Shown: positions 1 through 8,642, counted from the stretch's first letter. The stretch is 64,000 nt of DNA from G963664115 sp965216035 (GCA_965216035.1 CBDCFM010000021.1:496001-560000); one strand, 5' to 3'. Numbers and translations are program-made. The notes: a model not told the origin generated them from the letters alone.

Positions 1-413
1 CGGCAGGGCTTCGGACGGCGCGCACGCTCCCATGCCTGCTCATCGGCCTCCGAGGCCCGATAGTTATCATAGCCTCCATTACGAGAGATCTCCCGGCTCA
101 CTGTCGATGGGTTCCGGCCCAGTGACCGAGTGATAGTTCGAATCGATCGCCGGACTGCAAGGCCTCGGGAAATCTCTTCACGCTCGACCAGAGTCAGGGC
201 CTGAGGTGCGCGGCGTCGAGCTCGGGGACGGATACCTCCGTGGCGCGACAGCACTGCGTACACCGACGACGACTCTCTACCCAGCAGACGTGCAATCACC
301 TTGGAAGACTCCCCTCGCTCCCGTCGATTCCACACTTCGGCCAGCTCTGCCAACGTAAAGCCCCGCCGACTGCTCTGTTGTTTCTTCCTTCTTTTCTTGG
401 GCATACACTTCAC
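1..413 (-). CDS. IS30 family transposase, N-terminal part
   Basis: This is the first ~137 residues of an IS30-type DDE transposase: a basic start (MKCMPKK), then helix-turn-helix regions including the SREISRNGGY-like segment typical of the family. The catalytic DDE domain would lie outside the window. The reading frame starts with GTG at 413, with an internal ATG at 404, as in the full copies at 2601-3791 and 12809-13999. It cannot be judged intact or broken from the part that is visible. Confidence 0.85.
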   Translation of the reverse strand, partial: MKCMPKKRRKKQQSSRRGFTLAELAEVWNRRERGESSKVIARLLGRESSSVYAVLSRHGGIRPRARRRAPQALTLVEREEISRGLAVRRSIRTITRSLGRNPSTVSREISRNGGYDNYRASEADEQAWERARRPKPC

Positions 414-457
414 CTCTCCTTTTATGTGAAGTGTTGCATCGACCCCTTGAAATCACC
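1..457 (-). mobile_element. IS30 family element, copy 3 (right end only, runs off window)
   Basis: This is the right-hand part of an IS30 element and the rest lies before the window. It is nearly identical, with a few substitutions, to 13587-14043. The right terminal repeat begins with the core GTGTTGCATCGACC at 431. By comparison with the other two copies the element ends at 457. It is followed by CC and a leader sequence (TCTTCGCG...GAGATTT) that matches the site occupied by the other copies. The near identity to copy 2 points to recent transposition. Confidence 0.85.
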
Positions 458-554
458 CCTCTTCGCGTCCAGTGAGATTTCAGTGCCTCCCTGTCCACCC
501 CATTTGCTAGACTGCCCCCAGCGATCTACGTCCTGACCTAACAAGCCTCTGACC
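458..554 (+). promoter_or_regulatory. Type I kinase leader: inverted-repeat half plus promoter
   Basis: This is the half of the leader to the right of IS30 copy 3. It contains the GAGATTT arm near 473-480 of the inverted repeat whose other arm lies beyond the IS. It then has a conserved block TTGCTAGACTGCCCCCAG with -10-like TAGACT at 508-513. The same block recurs before the kinase stubs at 7020, 16596 and 37319. It drives toward the stub at 555 and the transferase gene at 678. The -35 is weak, so the promoter assignment rests mainly on conservation. Confidence 0.6.
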
Positions 555-668
555 ATGGAAACCGGCGCGAAACTGGCCCACTACACAATTGCCTCCCTCA
601 TCGGCAAGGGCGGCATGGGACTAAAGGCCGTTTTGCCTGAGAGTCGTCAATCTGCCTGCGATCGATAG
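555..668 (+). pseudogene. Serine/threonine kinase 5' stub (22 codons) in a 37-residue ORF
   Basis: The reading frame begins METGAKLAHYTI and continues to the glycine-loop motif GKGGMG at residues 17-22. This is the start of a Hanks-type kinase (subdomain I). After residue 22 the kinase similarity stops and 15 unrelated residues lead to TAG at 666-668. The catalytic lysine and everything after it are missing, so it cannot be a kinase. The stop lies 9 bp before the ATG of the transferase gene, so the stub may act as a translated leader. Confidence 0.75.
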
Positions 669-677
669 GAGCTCGAC

Positions 678-2528
678 ATGGAGAGAGAGACCAGAACCGT
701 CTTGCATCGTGTGGACCTCTGTTGGGCAGCGTTGGCCGCGCTGTTGGTAGCAGCGCCGTTGTCATTGGCGGCCCAGTCTTCGAACGCATTCGGCATTCCC
801 ACAGAGAATCAGCCGAACCCGGCCGCCCTCATCAATGCGGTACCGGGCTTACGCGCCCAAGGCTGGCTGGCACAGGGTCGGTCCGAGGTGCTGGCCCGTC
901 ATGCGATCGTAGCGACCAGCGATCCTTTGGCTGTGCAGGCCGGGCTGGAAATCCTGCAGCAAGGAGGCAATGCCATCGATGCAGCCGTCGCGGCCGGCAC
1001 CGTGTTGGACGTGACTTCCCAAAATGATACGGGCATCGGCGGCGATCTGTTCGCTCTGGTTTGGGTGGCACAGGACGAGAGACTCTATGCATTGAATTCC
1101 GCTGGCTGGGCTCCGGCCGGATGGACACCGGAATTCTTTCGAGACCAGCTCGGGCTGGACCGGATGCCCTTCAGCGGAGTGAATGCCGCCACCGTGCCCG
1201 GGGCCGTCTCGGGCTACGATGCCCTGTTACAACGCTTCGGTACGTTGACGTTTCGGGAGACGTTTGCCCGCGCCGCCCAGATCGCCGAGGAGGGTTGGGG
1301 GCAGGCGGAGCGCCGCCATCGCGACATCGTCGCTGTCCAAGAAAAGCTCCGTGCTGATCCTAATTCTAACCGGGCGTTCCTGAACGACGATGGAAAGCCA
1401 CCGGCGCTATACAGCCTGGTGCGCAATCCGGATTTGGCGGCTGCCCTACGCTTGATGCAGGGACAGGGCCGCGAGGCCTTCTACGAAGGCGAGATCGCCG
1501 ATGCGATCGTGGCCAAGGTGACGGCTAACGGCGGTTTAATGACCCAGACAGACCTTTCGGAGTTCGAGTCCGAGTGGGTCGAGCCAGTGTCCACCAACTA
1601 CCACGGCTACGACGTCTTCCAGTTGCCGCCCCCGGGCCAAGGCTTTGCCGCGCTGGAGATGCTCAACATCCTCGAGGTCTGCGCCCCGGAACACGGCGTG
1701 GACCTGGCTGAACTCGGCCCCGCGAACCCCGACTACTGGCACTTCATGGTCGAAGCTAAGAAGCTGGCCTACTCAGACCTTTACGCATATAACGCCGATC
1801 CCAAGTTCTCGCAAGTTCCCCTCGACGAGTTGCTCTCGAAGTCCTATGCGGCCACACTCTGCGGGAGAATCCGCATGGACCGTGCTTCCGAGCCGTCCCT
1901 CGCGGGCGGACTGGATGGCGGCACGATCTATCTCACCACTGCAGACCGGTGGGGCAACATGGTGTCGCTGATTCACAGCGTGTTCGCCGTGTACGGGGGT
2001 GGCGCGACTGTGTCCCCCTACGGTTTCGTTCTGCAAAATCGTGGCGCCGCGTTTTCGCTGGACCCAGAAAGCCCGAACGTTGTGGCTCCCCGCAAGCGGC
2101 CGTTCCACACGATCATCGCCGGGTTCGTCATGCAGGACGGGAACCCGCTCATGACGTTCGGCAACATGGGCGGCAGCGTGCAGCCCGAGACTCATGCGCA
2201 ACACATGGTGAACCTCATCGATCACGGTATGAACATCCAGATGACGACCGATGCGGCGCGGTTTACGCATAGCCAGGGCGCGGATGTGCTGTCTTTGGAA
2301 AGTCACCTGTTTGATCTGGTAGGCGCAGCCCTAGAGGCCAAGGGCCACCGCGTGCGCGCGGTCACCGGTGGCGCAGTCGGAGGCTACCAGGGCATTCTGT
2401 TTACCCGAGATCCGAGCCTTCCCTTACCGACGTTCGGACCCGAGAGCATCGACGAGGATCATCCCGTCAACGGCATTTACCGCGCCGGATCCGATCACCG
2501 CAAGGACGGTCAGGCGGCGGGTTGGTAG
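678..2528 (+). CDS. Gamma-glutamyltransferase family protein (exported), paralogue 1
   Basis: This 616-residue protein has an N-terminal signal peptide (hydrophobic stretch about residues 14-31 ending SLAAQS). The Ntn-hydrolase gamma-glutamyltransferase fold follows: LQQGGNAIDAAVA and GIGGDLFAL near the N-terminus, and the self-processing site GGTIYL with the presumed nucleophile Thr416. PRKRPFHTI and a C-terminal SDHRKDGQAAGW follow. Family members are periplasmic enzymes that cleave or transfer gamma-glutamyl groups, for example of glutathione, after autocleavage into two chains. The spacing after the kinase stub is 9 bp. A second paralogue lies at 25148. The exact substrate cannot be told from sequence. 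Confidence 0.9.
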   Translation: MERETRTVLHRVDLCWAALAALLVAAPLSLAAQSSNAFGIPTENQPNPAALINAVPGLRAQGWLAQGRSEVLARHAIVATSDPLAVQAGLEILQQGGNAIDAAVAAGTVLDVTSQNDTGIGGDLFALVWVAQDERLYALNSAGWAPAGWTPEFFRDQLGLDRMPFSGVNAATVPGAVSGYDALLQRFGTLTFRETFARAAQIAEEGWGQAERRHRDIVAVQEKLRADPNSNRAFLNDDGKPPALYSLVRNPDLAAALRLMQGQGREAFYEGEIADAIVAKVTANGGLMTQTDLSEFESEWVEPVSTNYHGYDVFQLPPPGQGFAALEMLNILEVCAPEHGVDLAELGPANPDYWHFMVEAKKLAYSDLYAYNADPKFSQVPLDELLSKSYAATLCGRIRMDRASEPSLAGGLDGGTIYLTTADRWGNMVSLIHSVFAVYGGGATVSPYGFVLQNRGAAFSLDPESPNVVAPRKRPFHTIIAGFVMQDGNPLMTFGNMGGSVQPETHAQHMVNLIDHGMNIQMTTDAARFTHSQGADVLSLESHLFDLVGAALEAKGHRVRAVTGGAVGGYQGILFTRDPSLPLPTFGPESIDEDHPVNGIYRAGSDHRKDGQAAGW

Positions 2529-2593
2529 GGGGCGAGGAAGCCCTAGTTCTTATCAGTCGCTGATCAAGTAGGTTCTCAGGGCGCGATAAATCC

Positions 2594-3835
2594 TGCCGGC
2601 TCAACCGGTCGATGCAACACAAGCGTTAAATCGTTCAGCCGGAGTTTCAAACCCCAACGTCTGGCGGGGGCGTTCGTTAAGTCTCCGGGCAATGAAGTCC
2701 AGATGTTCCTGTGAGTGTACAGACAAGTCCGTTCCTTTCGGGAAGTAATACCGCAACAGACCATTGGTGTTTTCGTTCGAGCCGCGTTGCCATGGACTCT
2801 GTGGATCACAGAAGTAGACGTCAATCTTCGTGGCCAGAGTGAAGCGCTTGTGATCGGCCATTTCCCGACCGCGATCCCAGGTCAGCGATTTGTACAGTTC
2901 TGTCGGTAGCTCTCTGGCGTGCTCGATGAGCGCCGAGATGACCGTCTCTGTTTCCTTGCTCGACACCTTCACTAACATCACGTAGCGCGAGTGACGTTCG
3001 ACCAATGTGGCGATGTGGGTGTTCTTAGATCCAGCCAGTAGGTCTCCCTCCCAGTGACCGGGCACGGCACGATCTTCGACTGAGGCCGGACGCTCACGGA
3101 TCGATACCATATCGGCGAGTTGCCCTTTACCGTGGCCTTTCCGGGTCGCATGTTGGGATCGACGGATCGATCGCTTTGAACGCAAACACAGAGTCAGTTC
3201 TTTCTTTAGAGCCCCGCGGGCCTGGATGAAAAGGCTGCGATAGATAATCTCGTGCGACACGTGAAGCGACTCGTCTTCCGGATAGGTGTGCTTCAGCCAC
3301 CCGGCGATCTGTTGAGGCGACCAGTCCAGGCGGAGCTTGTCTTCGACCAGCTGCCGTAGCCGGAGACATTGGGCCAGGCGGCATGGCTTCGGACGGCGTG
3401 CCCTGTCCCACGCCCGCTGATCGGCTTCCAACGCTCGATAGTTATCATAGCCGCCATTGCGACCGATTTCCCGACTCAGTGTCGACGGTGAGCGACCCAG
3501 CGCCATGGCCATCGACCGAATCGACTTCTTCGCCGCAATACCCCTGGAAATCTCTTCACGCTCGATCAGAGTTAGGGTCCGGGATGAACGGCAACGGGGC
3601 CGCGGACGGATGCCGCCATACACGGCCAGTTGGCGATGAATCGACGTCCCCCCTCTGTCCAGTACACGACCGATCGCTTTGGTGGACTCCCCCCGCTGCC
3701 ACCGATCCCATATCTCGACCAGCTCCGTGGTTGTGAACCACCGGCGCTTCCTCATCCGTCGCTTCTTTCTTTTCTTCGGCATACACTTCACCTCGCTTCC
3801 TATGTGAAGTGTTGCATCGACCTATTGAGACCACA
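2594..3835 (-). mobile_element. IS30 family element, copy 1 (complete, 1242 bp)
   Basis: Terminal inverted repeats of about 27 bp (22 matching) share the core GGTCGATGCAACAC. The left one starts at 2594 and the right one ends at 3835. Flanking bases show a 2-bp CC duplication, usual for IS30: TAAATCC on the left at 2587-2593, CC then GGTTAGC on the right at 3836. Removing the IS restores TAAATCCGGTT, identical to the empty leader site at 16495. The encoded transposase is divergent from copies 2 and 3 but keeps its catalytic residues. Confidence 0.9.
2601..3791 (-). CDS. IS30 family transposase (copy 1, catalytic triad present)
   Basis: This 396-residue transposase has N-terminal helix-turn-helix regions and a C-terminal DDE integrase core. 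The visible catalytic candidates are Asp in GHWEGDLL, Asp in LTWDRGREM (codon at 2874-2876) and Glu in GSNENTNG. It starts with GTG at 3791 (MKCMPKK) and ends inside the left terminal repeat. The length is normal for the family. Of the three IS30 copies here it is the only one shown to keep all three acidic residues, so it is the likely active source of transposase. Confidence 0.9.
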   Translation of the reverse strand: MKCMPKKRKKRRMRKRRWFTTTELVEIWDRWQRGESTKAIGRVLDRGGTSIHRQLAVYGGIRPRPRCRSSRTLTLIEREEISRGIAAKKSIRSMAMALGRSPSTLSREIGRNGGYDNYRALEADQRAWDRARRPKPCRLAQCLRLRQLVEDKLRLDWSPQQIAGWLKHTYPEDESLHVSHEIIYRSLFIQARGALKKELTLCLRSKRSIRRSQHATRKGHGKGQLADMVSIRERPASVEDRAVPGHWEGDLLAGSKNTHIATLVERHSRYVMLVKVSSKETETVISALIEHARELPTELYKSLTWDRGREMADHKRFTLATKIDVYFCDPQSPWQRGSNENTNGLLRYYFPKGTDLSVHSQEHLDFIARRLNERPRQTLGFETPAERFNACVASTG

Positions 3836-3837
3836 CC

Positions 3838-3921
3838 GGTTAGCACCCATTGAGATTTTCCGACTGACTGTTTCATTGCACTCAACTCCTGCCTTTCGTA
3901 TTATTTAGCCAGCATTCCGAT
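3838..3921 (+). promoter_or_regulatory. Kinase leader with sigma70-like promoter
   Basis: Downstream of IS30 copy 1 the leader resumes with GGTTAGC...GAGATTTT, the right arm of the inverted repeat. It is followed by ACTGTTTCATTGCAC. A good sigma70-type promoter is visible: -35 TTGCAC at 3876-3881, 17-bp spacer, -10 TATTAT at 3899-3904. The stub start codon follows at 3922. The block TTTAGCCAG after the -10 recurs at 20724 and 54674. Confidence 0.65.
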
Positions 3922-4113
3922 ATGGAACCCGGCACACAATTAGCCCACTACGAGATTCTTGAACCCATCGGCGAAGGTGGCATAGGAGAAGTGTGGCGTG
4001 CCCGCGATCAGGTATCGCGCGCGCAACTCGGTAACCTTGTCGGGATGATTCCTTCGGGCCATGATCTTCTGGCGTTCTGGGTGGCAAGCGACCTTCTGCG
4101 CAAGTGCGGATAA
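3922..4113 (+). pseudogene. Serine/threonine kinase 5' stub (29 codons)
   Basis: The frame starts MEPGTQLAHYEIL and runs through GEGGIGEVWRARD, residues 17-29, matching the kinase glycine loop. At residue 29, just before the expected TKLGREVAIK segment, the sequence switches to unrelated residues and ends at a TAA at 4111-4113. The catalytic lysine is missing. The stub is followed after about 60 bp by the FAD oxidase. The stubs at 16596 and 54716 break at nearly the same kinase codon, though at 16596 the break is an IS3 insertion. Confidence 0.75.
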
Positions 4114-5255
4114 GGGGAACGCTTTCGGAACACTCCAGAGGGTATCCTTGATGAAACTCGGAGGAGGAGGTGCTAGTGGACGAACTGCTGGAGGAGCTGA
4201 GCAAGACTGTACGGGGCCGCGTTATCACCGCTTCGGATTCTGACTACGACGAGGCGCGCGCCGTCTACAACGCCATGCATGACCGCAAGCCCGGCGCCAT
4301 TGTCGGTTGCGCGGATTCGGCCGACGTGATGGCAGTGATTGCAGCCGGACGCGAGGACGGTCTTGACATCGCAATCCGAGGCGGGGGCCACAGCGTTCCC
4401 GGATTCGGCACGGTCGACGACGGCCTAGTCATCGACCTGTCCGGGATGAACAACGTGCAGGTCGACACGGACAAGAAAGTCGCCCGCGTCGGAGGCGGGG
4501 CGAACTGGGGGGACCTCGACCATGCGACCTACCCCTTCGGCCTAGCAGCGCCCGGCGGCATCATCTCGACGACGGGTATCGGCGGGCTGACGCTGGGCGG
4601 CGGCATCGGATATTTGACGCGCAGCGTGGGGCTTTCCATCGACAACCTGCTGTCGGCCGAAGTTGTCCTGGCCAATGGCCGGCAGGTAACCGCGAGTCAC
4701 TACCAGAACCAGGACCTGTTCTGGGCCCTGCGCGGGGGTGGAGGCAATTTCGGCGTCGTCACCAACTTCGAGTTTCAACTCCACGAGGTCGGCGACATCG
4801 TGGGCGGGCCGCTTTTCTACGAGTTCGACGACGCCGCGACCGTTCTGGAGGGCTACCGCGAATATATCGCCCGGGCGCCCGAGCAACTCGGATGCTTCTT
4901 CGGCTGGCAAATCGCGCCGCCTCTGCCGTTCATCCCCGAGGATCGGGTCGGGGATCTGTTCTGTGTTCTGGTCACATGCTGGAACGGGCCGCACCAAGAG
5001 GTTGAGCGGGTCTTCAAGCCCCTACGTGACGTCGCTGAGGTGAAAGCCGAGTTTTTCGGCGTCATGCCCTTCCCGGCGCTTAACAGCCTCTTCGACGATG
5101 CTGTCCCGAAGGGAATGCAGCATTACTGGAAGGCGGATTTCATCACCGAGCTTACCGACGAGGCCATCGCAGCCCATATCGAACACGGCGCGAAAACCCC
5201 GCACGTTAGCTCGTCCATGCATTGACCTTGCCTGGATTCGACGTACGCCAGTTCC

Positions 5256-6119
5256 CTAAGCAGTCATAAGGTTGGACTCCACATCGACCGGAGTCTTGTA
5301 GCCGATCGATGAGTGTATCCGTCTTTGATTATAGAAGCCTTCGATCCAGTCGACGATATCGAGCCTGGCCAGGGCTCGAGTGTCGTAGCGCAGCTGATGG
5401 ATGCGCTCGACTTTCAGCGTTTTGAAGAAGCTCTCCATGGGGGAGTTGTCCCAGCAATTGGCCCTCCGGCTCATCGATTGAATCATCCGGTAGTCTTTGA
5501 TCAACCGCTGGTGGCTGTCGCTGGCGTATTGAGTGCCGCGATCCGAGTGCATGATCAGACCCACAGCTGGCTTGCGACGCCAGTACGCCGACTTCAAGGC
5601 CTGGCAAACTAAGTCGGCCTTGATCCGATCACTCATCGACCAGCCCACGATTCTGCGGCTGGCCAGATCCATGACGCAGGCCAGATAGAGCCAGCCTTCG
5701 CCCGTGGCGATATAGGTGATGTCACCGAGCCATGCCTGATTGACTTGCCAGCCATCAAAGCGTCGATCCAGTATGTTGGAGGCGATCGGCTTGTGATGGG
5801 CCGAATCGGTCGTCACCCGATAGGGCCTCTTGTAGACCGGCCGCAGACCCTGTCGCTTCAGGCTATGGCGCACCCGTTCGTGGCCGACCTGAACACCCTG
5901 ATCACGCAGCCCCCGCACGATCCGTGGCCGACCGTAGCTGCGCTTACTGCCCGCGTGAATCGCCGCCACCTGGGCATCGAGTACCGCATTGGCCATTGAG
6001 CGATTACTGGGTGCTCGCTTATTTCTCTGGTAATACCCGGTCGGCGACACATCAAGCTGGCGGCACATTCGGGTCACGCTGTATTGGTCGCGATGTTCTT
6101 TGATCCAGGCATACTTCAC
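5256..6119 (-). CDS. IS3 transposase OrfB (DDE integrase)
   Basis: This 287-residue protein is the catalytic half of an IS3 transposase. It has an HTH_21-like region followed by the retroviral-type integrase core, with Asp in WLGDITYI, Asp in HSDRGTQYAS and Glu in NSPMESFFKTLK. GTG at 6119 overlaps the orfA stop. In this family the active product is usually an OrfAB fusion made by -1 frameshifting. Confidence 0.93.
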   Translation of the reverse strand: MKYAWIKEHRDQYSVTRMCRQLDVSPTGYYQRNKRAPSNRSMANAVLDAQVAAIHAGSKRSYGRPRIVRGLRDQGVQVGHERVRHSLKRQGLRPVYKRPYRVTTDSAHHKPIASNILDRRFDGWQVNQAWLGDITYIATGEGWLYLACVMDLASRRIVGWSMSDRIKADLVCQALKSAYWRRKPAVGLIMHSDRGTQYASDSHQRLIKDYRMIQSMSRRANCWDNSPMESFFKTLKVERIHQLRYDTRALARLDIVDWIEGFYNQRRIHSSIGYKTPVDVESNLMTA

Positions 6120-6433
6120 CGCGACTCTTTCGCGAAATACGCCGCCGCTTTTTTTACGATTTCTAAGTCCAGCTTCGTGCTCGCCAGCTCCCGGCGCAAT
6201 CGGGTGTTCTCCGCCTCGGCCTCCGCCACTGATCGCTTCACCCCCACCGTGGCGCCATCAGCCGCCTTGAGCTTGCCTGCACGGCTTAGCTTGATCCAAT
6301 TCCACAGACTCGAATCCGGAATGCCCAGTCGCTTCGTGGCACGGCTACCTCCGATCGATTCGCCCAGCCTTACGGCCTCCACCTTGAACTCATCGGTGTA
6401 CTGCCGATTCGGAACCCCATCCTTCTCGCCCAT
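6116..6433 (-). CDS. IS3 transposase OrfA (helix-turn-helix)
   Basis: This 105-residue protein carries the DNA-binding helix-turn-helix of IS3 elements (RQYTDEFKVEAVRL, IPDSSLWNWIK) and a C-terminal leucine-zipper-like segment. Near its end a run of seven A (coding strand GTAAAAAAAGCG, about 6147-6158) is a likely slippery site for making OrfAB. Its TGA overlaps the OrfB start by 4 bases. Confidence 0.9.
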   Translation of the reverse strand: MGEKDGVPNRQYTDEFKVEAVRLGESIGGSRATKRLGIPDSSLWNWIKLSRAGKLKAADGATVGVKRSVAEAEAENTRLRRELASTKLDLEIVKKAAAYFAKESR

Positions 6434-6843
6434 TTTCGCCCTCCGTTCATCAAAAAGTTATCAGCATTTTGATGTACGTGAAACCAGGGCAGGGTCACAT
6501 CTTCATCCGATAAACGGTGCGGCGCAGCGTGTCGGCGCCGACGAGACGGCCTTTGGGCACCGGGACAAGAATTTCTCGCCGGTCGTTGCTGGGATCTGGG
6601 ATGACCCGGCCGACAACGAGGCCAACATCAAGTGGGTGAAGGACTACTACGACGCCATCCATCCCCATTCGGGCAGCGATGGCGGTTATGTCAACTTCAT
6701 GTCCGACGACGATGACCACCGTTCGCCGGCAAACTACGGCGCCAGTTACGAACGGCTGGCCACGGTGAAGGCGACCTACGACCCGGACAACGTCTTTCAC
6801 ATAAACCAAAACATTCTTCCAGCGAACACCAGGGAGTAATGTC

Positions 6844-6903
6844 ATGTCTGACCAATGGCTGTTCAAAAGCGAGACCTACGACAACTGCAACTGCGCGAAC
6901 TGA
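6844..6903 (+). pseudogene. DUF1326 protein, 5' fragment (19 residues)
   Basis: ATG at 6844, four bases after the FAD oxidase stop, begins MSDQWLFKSETYDNCNCAN and ends at TGA. The WxxKxExYDNCNC pattern matches the N-terminus of DUF1326 proteins, which are around 200 residues. The fragment stops just before the next leader (TAAATCC at 6918). The FAD oxidase therefore seems to have arrived as a piece of a larger operon, cut without regard to gene ends. Confidence 0.5.
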
Positions 6904-6917
6904 TTCTCAACGCCTGT

Positions 6918-7019
6918 TAAATCCTCTTAACAGAAACCGAGATTTCGTTACCGCACTATCCATCCGTCTTGTAGACTGCCCCCAAGCTATCTAAATCCTG
7001 ATCTCACAAGCCACTGACT
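6918..7019 (+). promoter_or_regulatory. Type I kinase leader (complete, no IS30)
   Basis: The leader begins with TAAATCC at 6918 and the partner arm GAGATTT at 6940-6946, an inverted repeat with a 16-base loop. The conserved block TTGTAGACTGCCCCCA with -10-like TAGACT at 6972-6977 follows, and then the spacer that ends CACAAGCCACTGACT before the ATG. This site is an unoccupied version of the IS30 target. It drives the stub-fused amidohydrolase. Confidence 0.6.
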
Positions 7020-8477
7020 ATGGAATCCGGCACAAAACTCGGCCGTTACGACATCATCAGTATCGTTGCCGCGCTATCCGCTGCGGTCCTGCTTGGGGGA
7101 TGTGTGCCCTCCGATTCCGACCCTGGAACCGACGGACCCACCGACGCCTCGTCGGCCCCGGGGGCGAGCGGAACTGCACTGTTCGAGGGTGCACGGCTGA
7201 TTGTCGGGGACGGGAGCGTCATCGAGCAAGCCGCATTTCTGGTCGACGAAGGCCGGGTCGTCCAGGTCGGACGCTCCGAGGAGATCGAGCTGCCCGATGA
7301 CGCCACACGCGTCGACCTCGCCGGGAGGACCGTCATTCCCGCCCTCATCGACACCCATGCGCACCTGGGATACGAAGGGTTCACCAGCTGGGGGGCGGAA
7401 AACTACTCGCGAGAGAACGTGATCGAGCACCTGGAGCGGTACGCCTATTATGGATTCGGCGCCGTCTTCTCCGCCGGCACGGACCCGGACGACCTTGCGC
7501 TCGAGATTCAACAGTCGCAGAGGAACGGGGATGTGGGCGGCGCTCGATTCCTCTTTGCGGGAGGTATGGGTCCGCCCGGTCAGGGTCCGAACAACCAGTT
7601 CATCGGTCACACCTTGGCAGTCGAGAGGGAGACGGGACTCACCGTGTTGCGAGGAGCAGGCTCCCCGGAGGAGGGCCGGAATGCCGTCCGTGAGATCGCG
7701 GCCAAGGGAATCCCCTTCGTGAAGATCTGGGTGGACGACCGAGGGGGAAATCAGGACAAGCTTTCCCCCGACATCTACCATGCGATCGTCGGGGAGGCGA
7801 CCACCAGCGGGATGAAGGTCTTCGTCCATCAGCAGAGCGCCGAAGACATGCCCGATCTGCTCGACGCCGGGGTCGCGGGCTTCCTCCACGGACGCATTGG
7901 GCCAGCGCTCGATCACGCTGTCGCGGCGCAGCTGGCCGTCTTCGGCGCCTTTCTCGTCCCGAATCTCGGGTTGGGCGAGCTGCGCCGCGAGCCAGTCGGG
8001 GCCGATCCGTTCCTGCGAGAAGCGACACCTACGGAAGCAGCCGACCGCCTGCTTCAGGAGTACGAAGCCCGACAGGCAGAAGCAGGCAACGCTCAGGAAG
8101 CGGCAGCGGCCCAGCGAGAGCAGGAACTCGTGGAGGGATTCTCACGTTTGCAGGCCGCCGGAGTCGACCTCATCCTCGGAACCGATTCTGGGCCGGTGCC
8201 CGGACACTTCTTCGGTTATACGGGGCATAGGGAGCTGGAGATCTTTGTCCGTCTCGGGATGACGCCGGCAGAAGCCATCGTCGCCGGGACGAGCTCACCC
8301 GCTCAGCACCTGGGCCTCACTGAGCTGGGCACGATCGCGTCCGGGAAGAGCGCCGATTTCGTGGTTCTGGAAGCGAACCCGCTCGAGGACATTAGAAACA
8401 CGCGTACTATTTCGGACGTGTACCTCCGAGGGGGGCGAGTCGACCGCGCAGCGCTGCGGAGCCGTTGGACCGATTGA
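7020..8477 (+). CDS. Amidohydrolase lipoprotein whose start is a kinase stub
   Basis: This 485-residue protein is a metal-dependent hydrolase of the amidohydrolase superfamily. Motifs include PALIDTHAHLG near residue 107 (metal His pair), FVKIWVD, VFVHQQS, GFLHG and ILGTDSGP (catalytic/metal Asp), and a C-terminal GTIASGKSADFVVL. A lipoprotein signal ends LLGGC. The first 12 residues, MESGTKLGRYDI, are the kinase N-terminus and continue in frame into the signal-peptide core, so the kinase start supplies the charged n-region. There is no other plausible start before the hydrophobic stretch. It is probably an exported imidazolonepropionase- or prolidase-like hydrolase; the substrate is unknown. 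Confidence 0.88.
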   Translation: MESGTKLGRYDIISIVAALSAAVLLGGCVPSDSDPGTDGPTDASSAPGASGTALFEGARLIVGDGSVIEQAAFLVDEGRVVQVGRSEEIELPDDATRVDLAGRTVIPALIDTHAHLGYEGFTSWGAENYSRENVIEHLERYAYYGFGAVFSAGTDPDDLALEIQQSQRNGDVGGARFLFAGGMGPPGQGPNNQFIGHTLAVERETGLTVLRGAGSPEEGRNAVREIAAKGIPFVKIWVDDRGGNQDKLSPDIYHAIVGEATTSGMKVFVHQQSAEDMPDLLDAGVAGFLHGRIGPALDHAVAAQLAVFGAFLVPNLGLGELRREPVGADPFLREATPTEAADRLLQEYEARQAEAGNAQEAAAAQREQELVEGFSRLQAAGVDLILGTDSGPVPGHFFGYTGHRELEIFVRLGMTPAEAIVAGTSSPAQHLGLTELGTIASGKSADFVVLEANPLEDIRNTRTISDVYLRGGRVDRAALRSRWTD

Positions 8478-8506
8478 TGAGGTGGCACAGCGATCTCAGC
8501 TCCTGG

Positions 8507-8528
8507 TAAATCCTCTTGTAGATTGACC
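8507..8528 (+). promoter_or_regulatory. Short leader remnant (TAAATCC joined to TTGACC)
   Basis: TAAATCCTCTTGTAG followed by ATTGACC looks like the inverted-repeat arm joined directly to the -35 part of the type II leader, with the middle deleted. About 80 bp further on, the sequence is broken by the ISNCY composite. The intact type II leader reappears on its far side at 10611. Confidence 0.4.
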
Positions 8529-8642
8529 TTCTGAATAAGCCAATTTTCCCAAAACGCCTCAAATTCGGCCCGCGACAATCCACATGCCCGTATAGTCCCG
8601 TACACGTAGATGTGACTTTGCTGTTGTTGTCCAGTGAAAATG

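Larger units (their letters stand above)
5223..6497 (-). mobile_element. IS3 family element (1275 bp) with 3-bp target duplication
   Basis: Imperfect terminal inverted repeats begin TGACCTTGCC at 5223 and end in the complement of TGACCCTGCC at 6497. The target trinucleotide CAT is duplicated at 5220-5222 and 6498-6500, as expected for IS3. Both orfA and orfB are present and open on the minus strand. The element lies inside the FAD oxidase gene, and excision with one CAT would restore the frame. It therefore looks recent. Confidence 0.92.
4176..6839 (+). pseudogene. BBE-type FAD-linked oxidase, interrupted by IS3
   Basis: The two halves, 4176-5222 and 6501-6839, join in frame once the IS3 and one copy of its CAT duplication are removed, giving about 460 residues. 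The N-terminal half has the PCMH FAD-binding fold with IRGGGHS, whose His is the usual covalent FAD site in berberine-bridge-like enzymes, and GLTLGGGIGYL. The C-terminal half ends in the BBE motif PDNVFHINQNI. The start is GTG at 4176 behind GGAGGAGGAGG; GTG at 4170 is an alternative. The family oxidises sugars or small alcohols with covalent FAD. The insertion must inactivate it. Confidence 0.9.

Noticed and set aside
4010..4130. Minus-strand MARRNHPDKVTELRARYL resembling a J-domain HPD motif
   Set aside because: Only a dozen residues match, with no start, no flanking J-domain helices and a decayed context; chance is likely.
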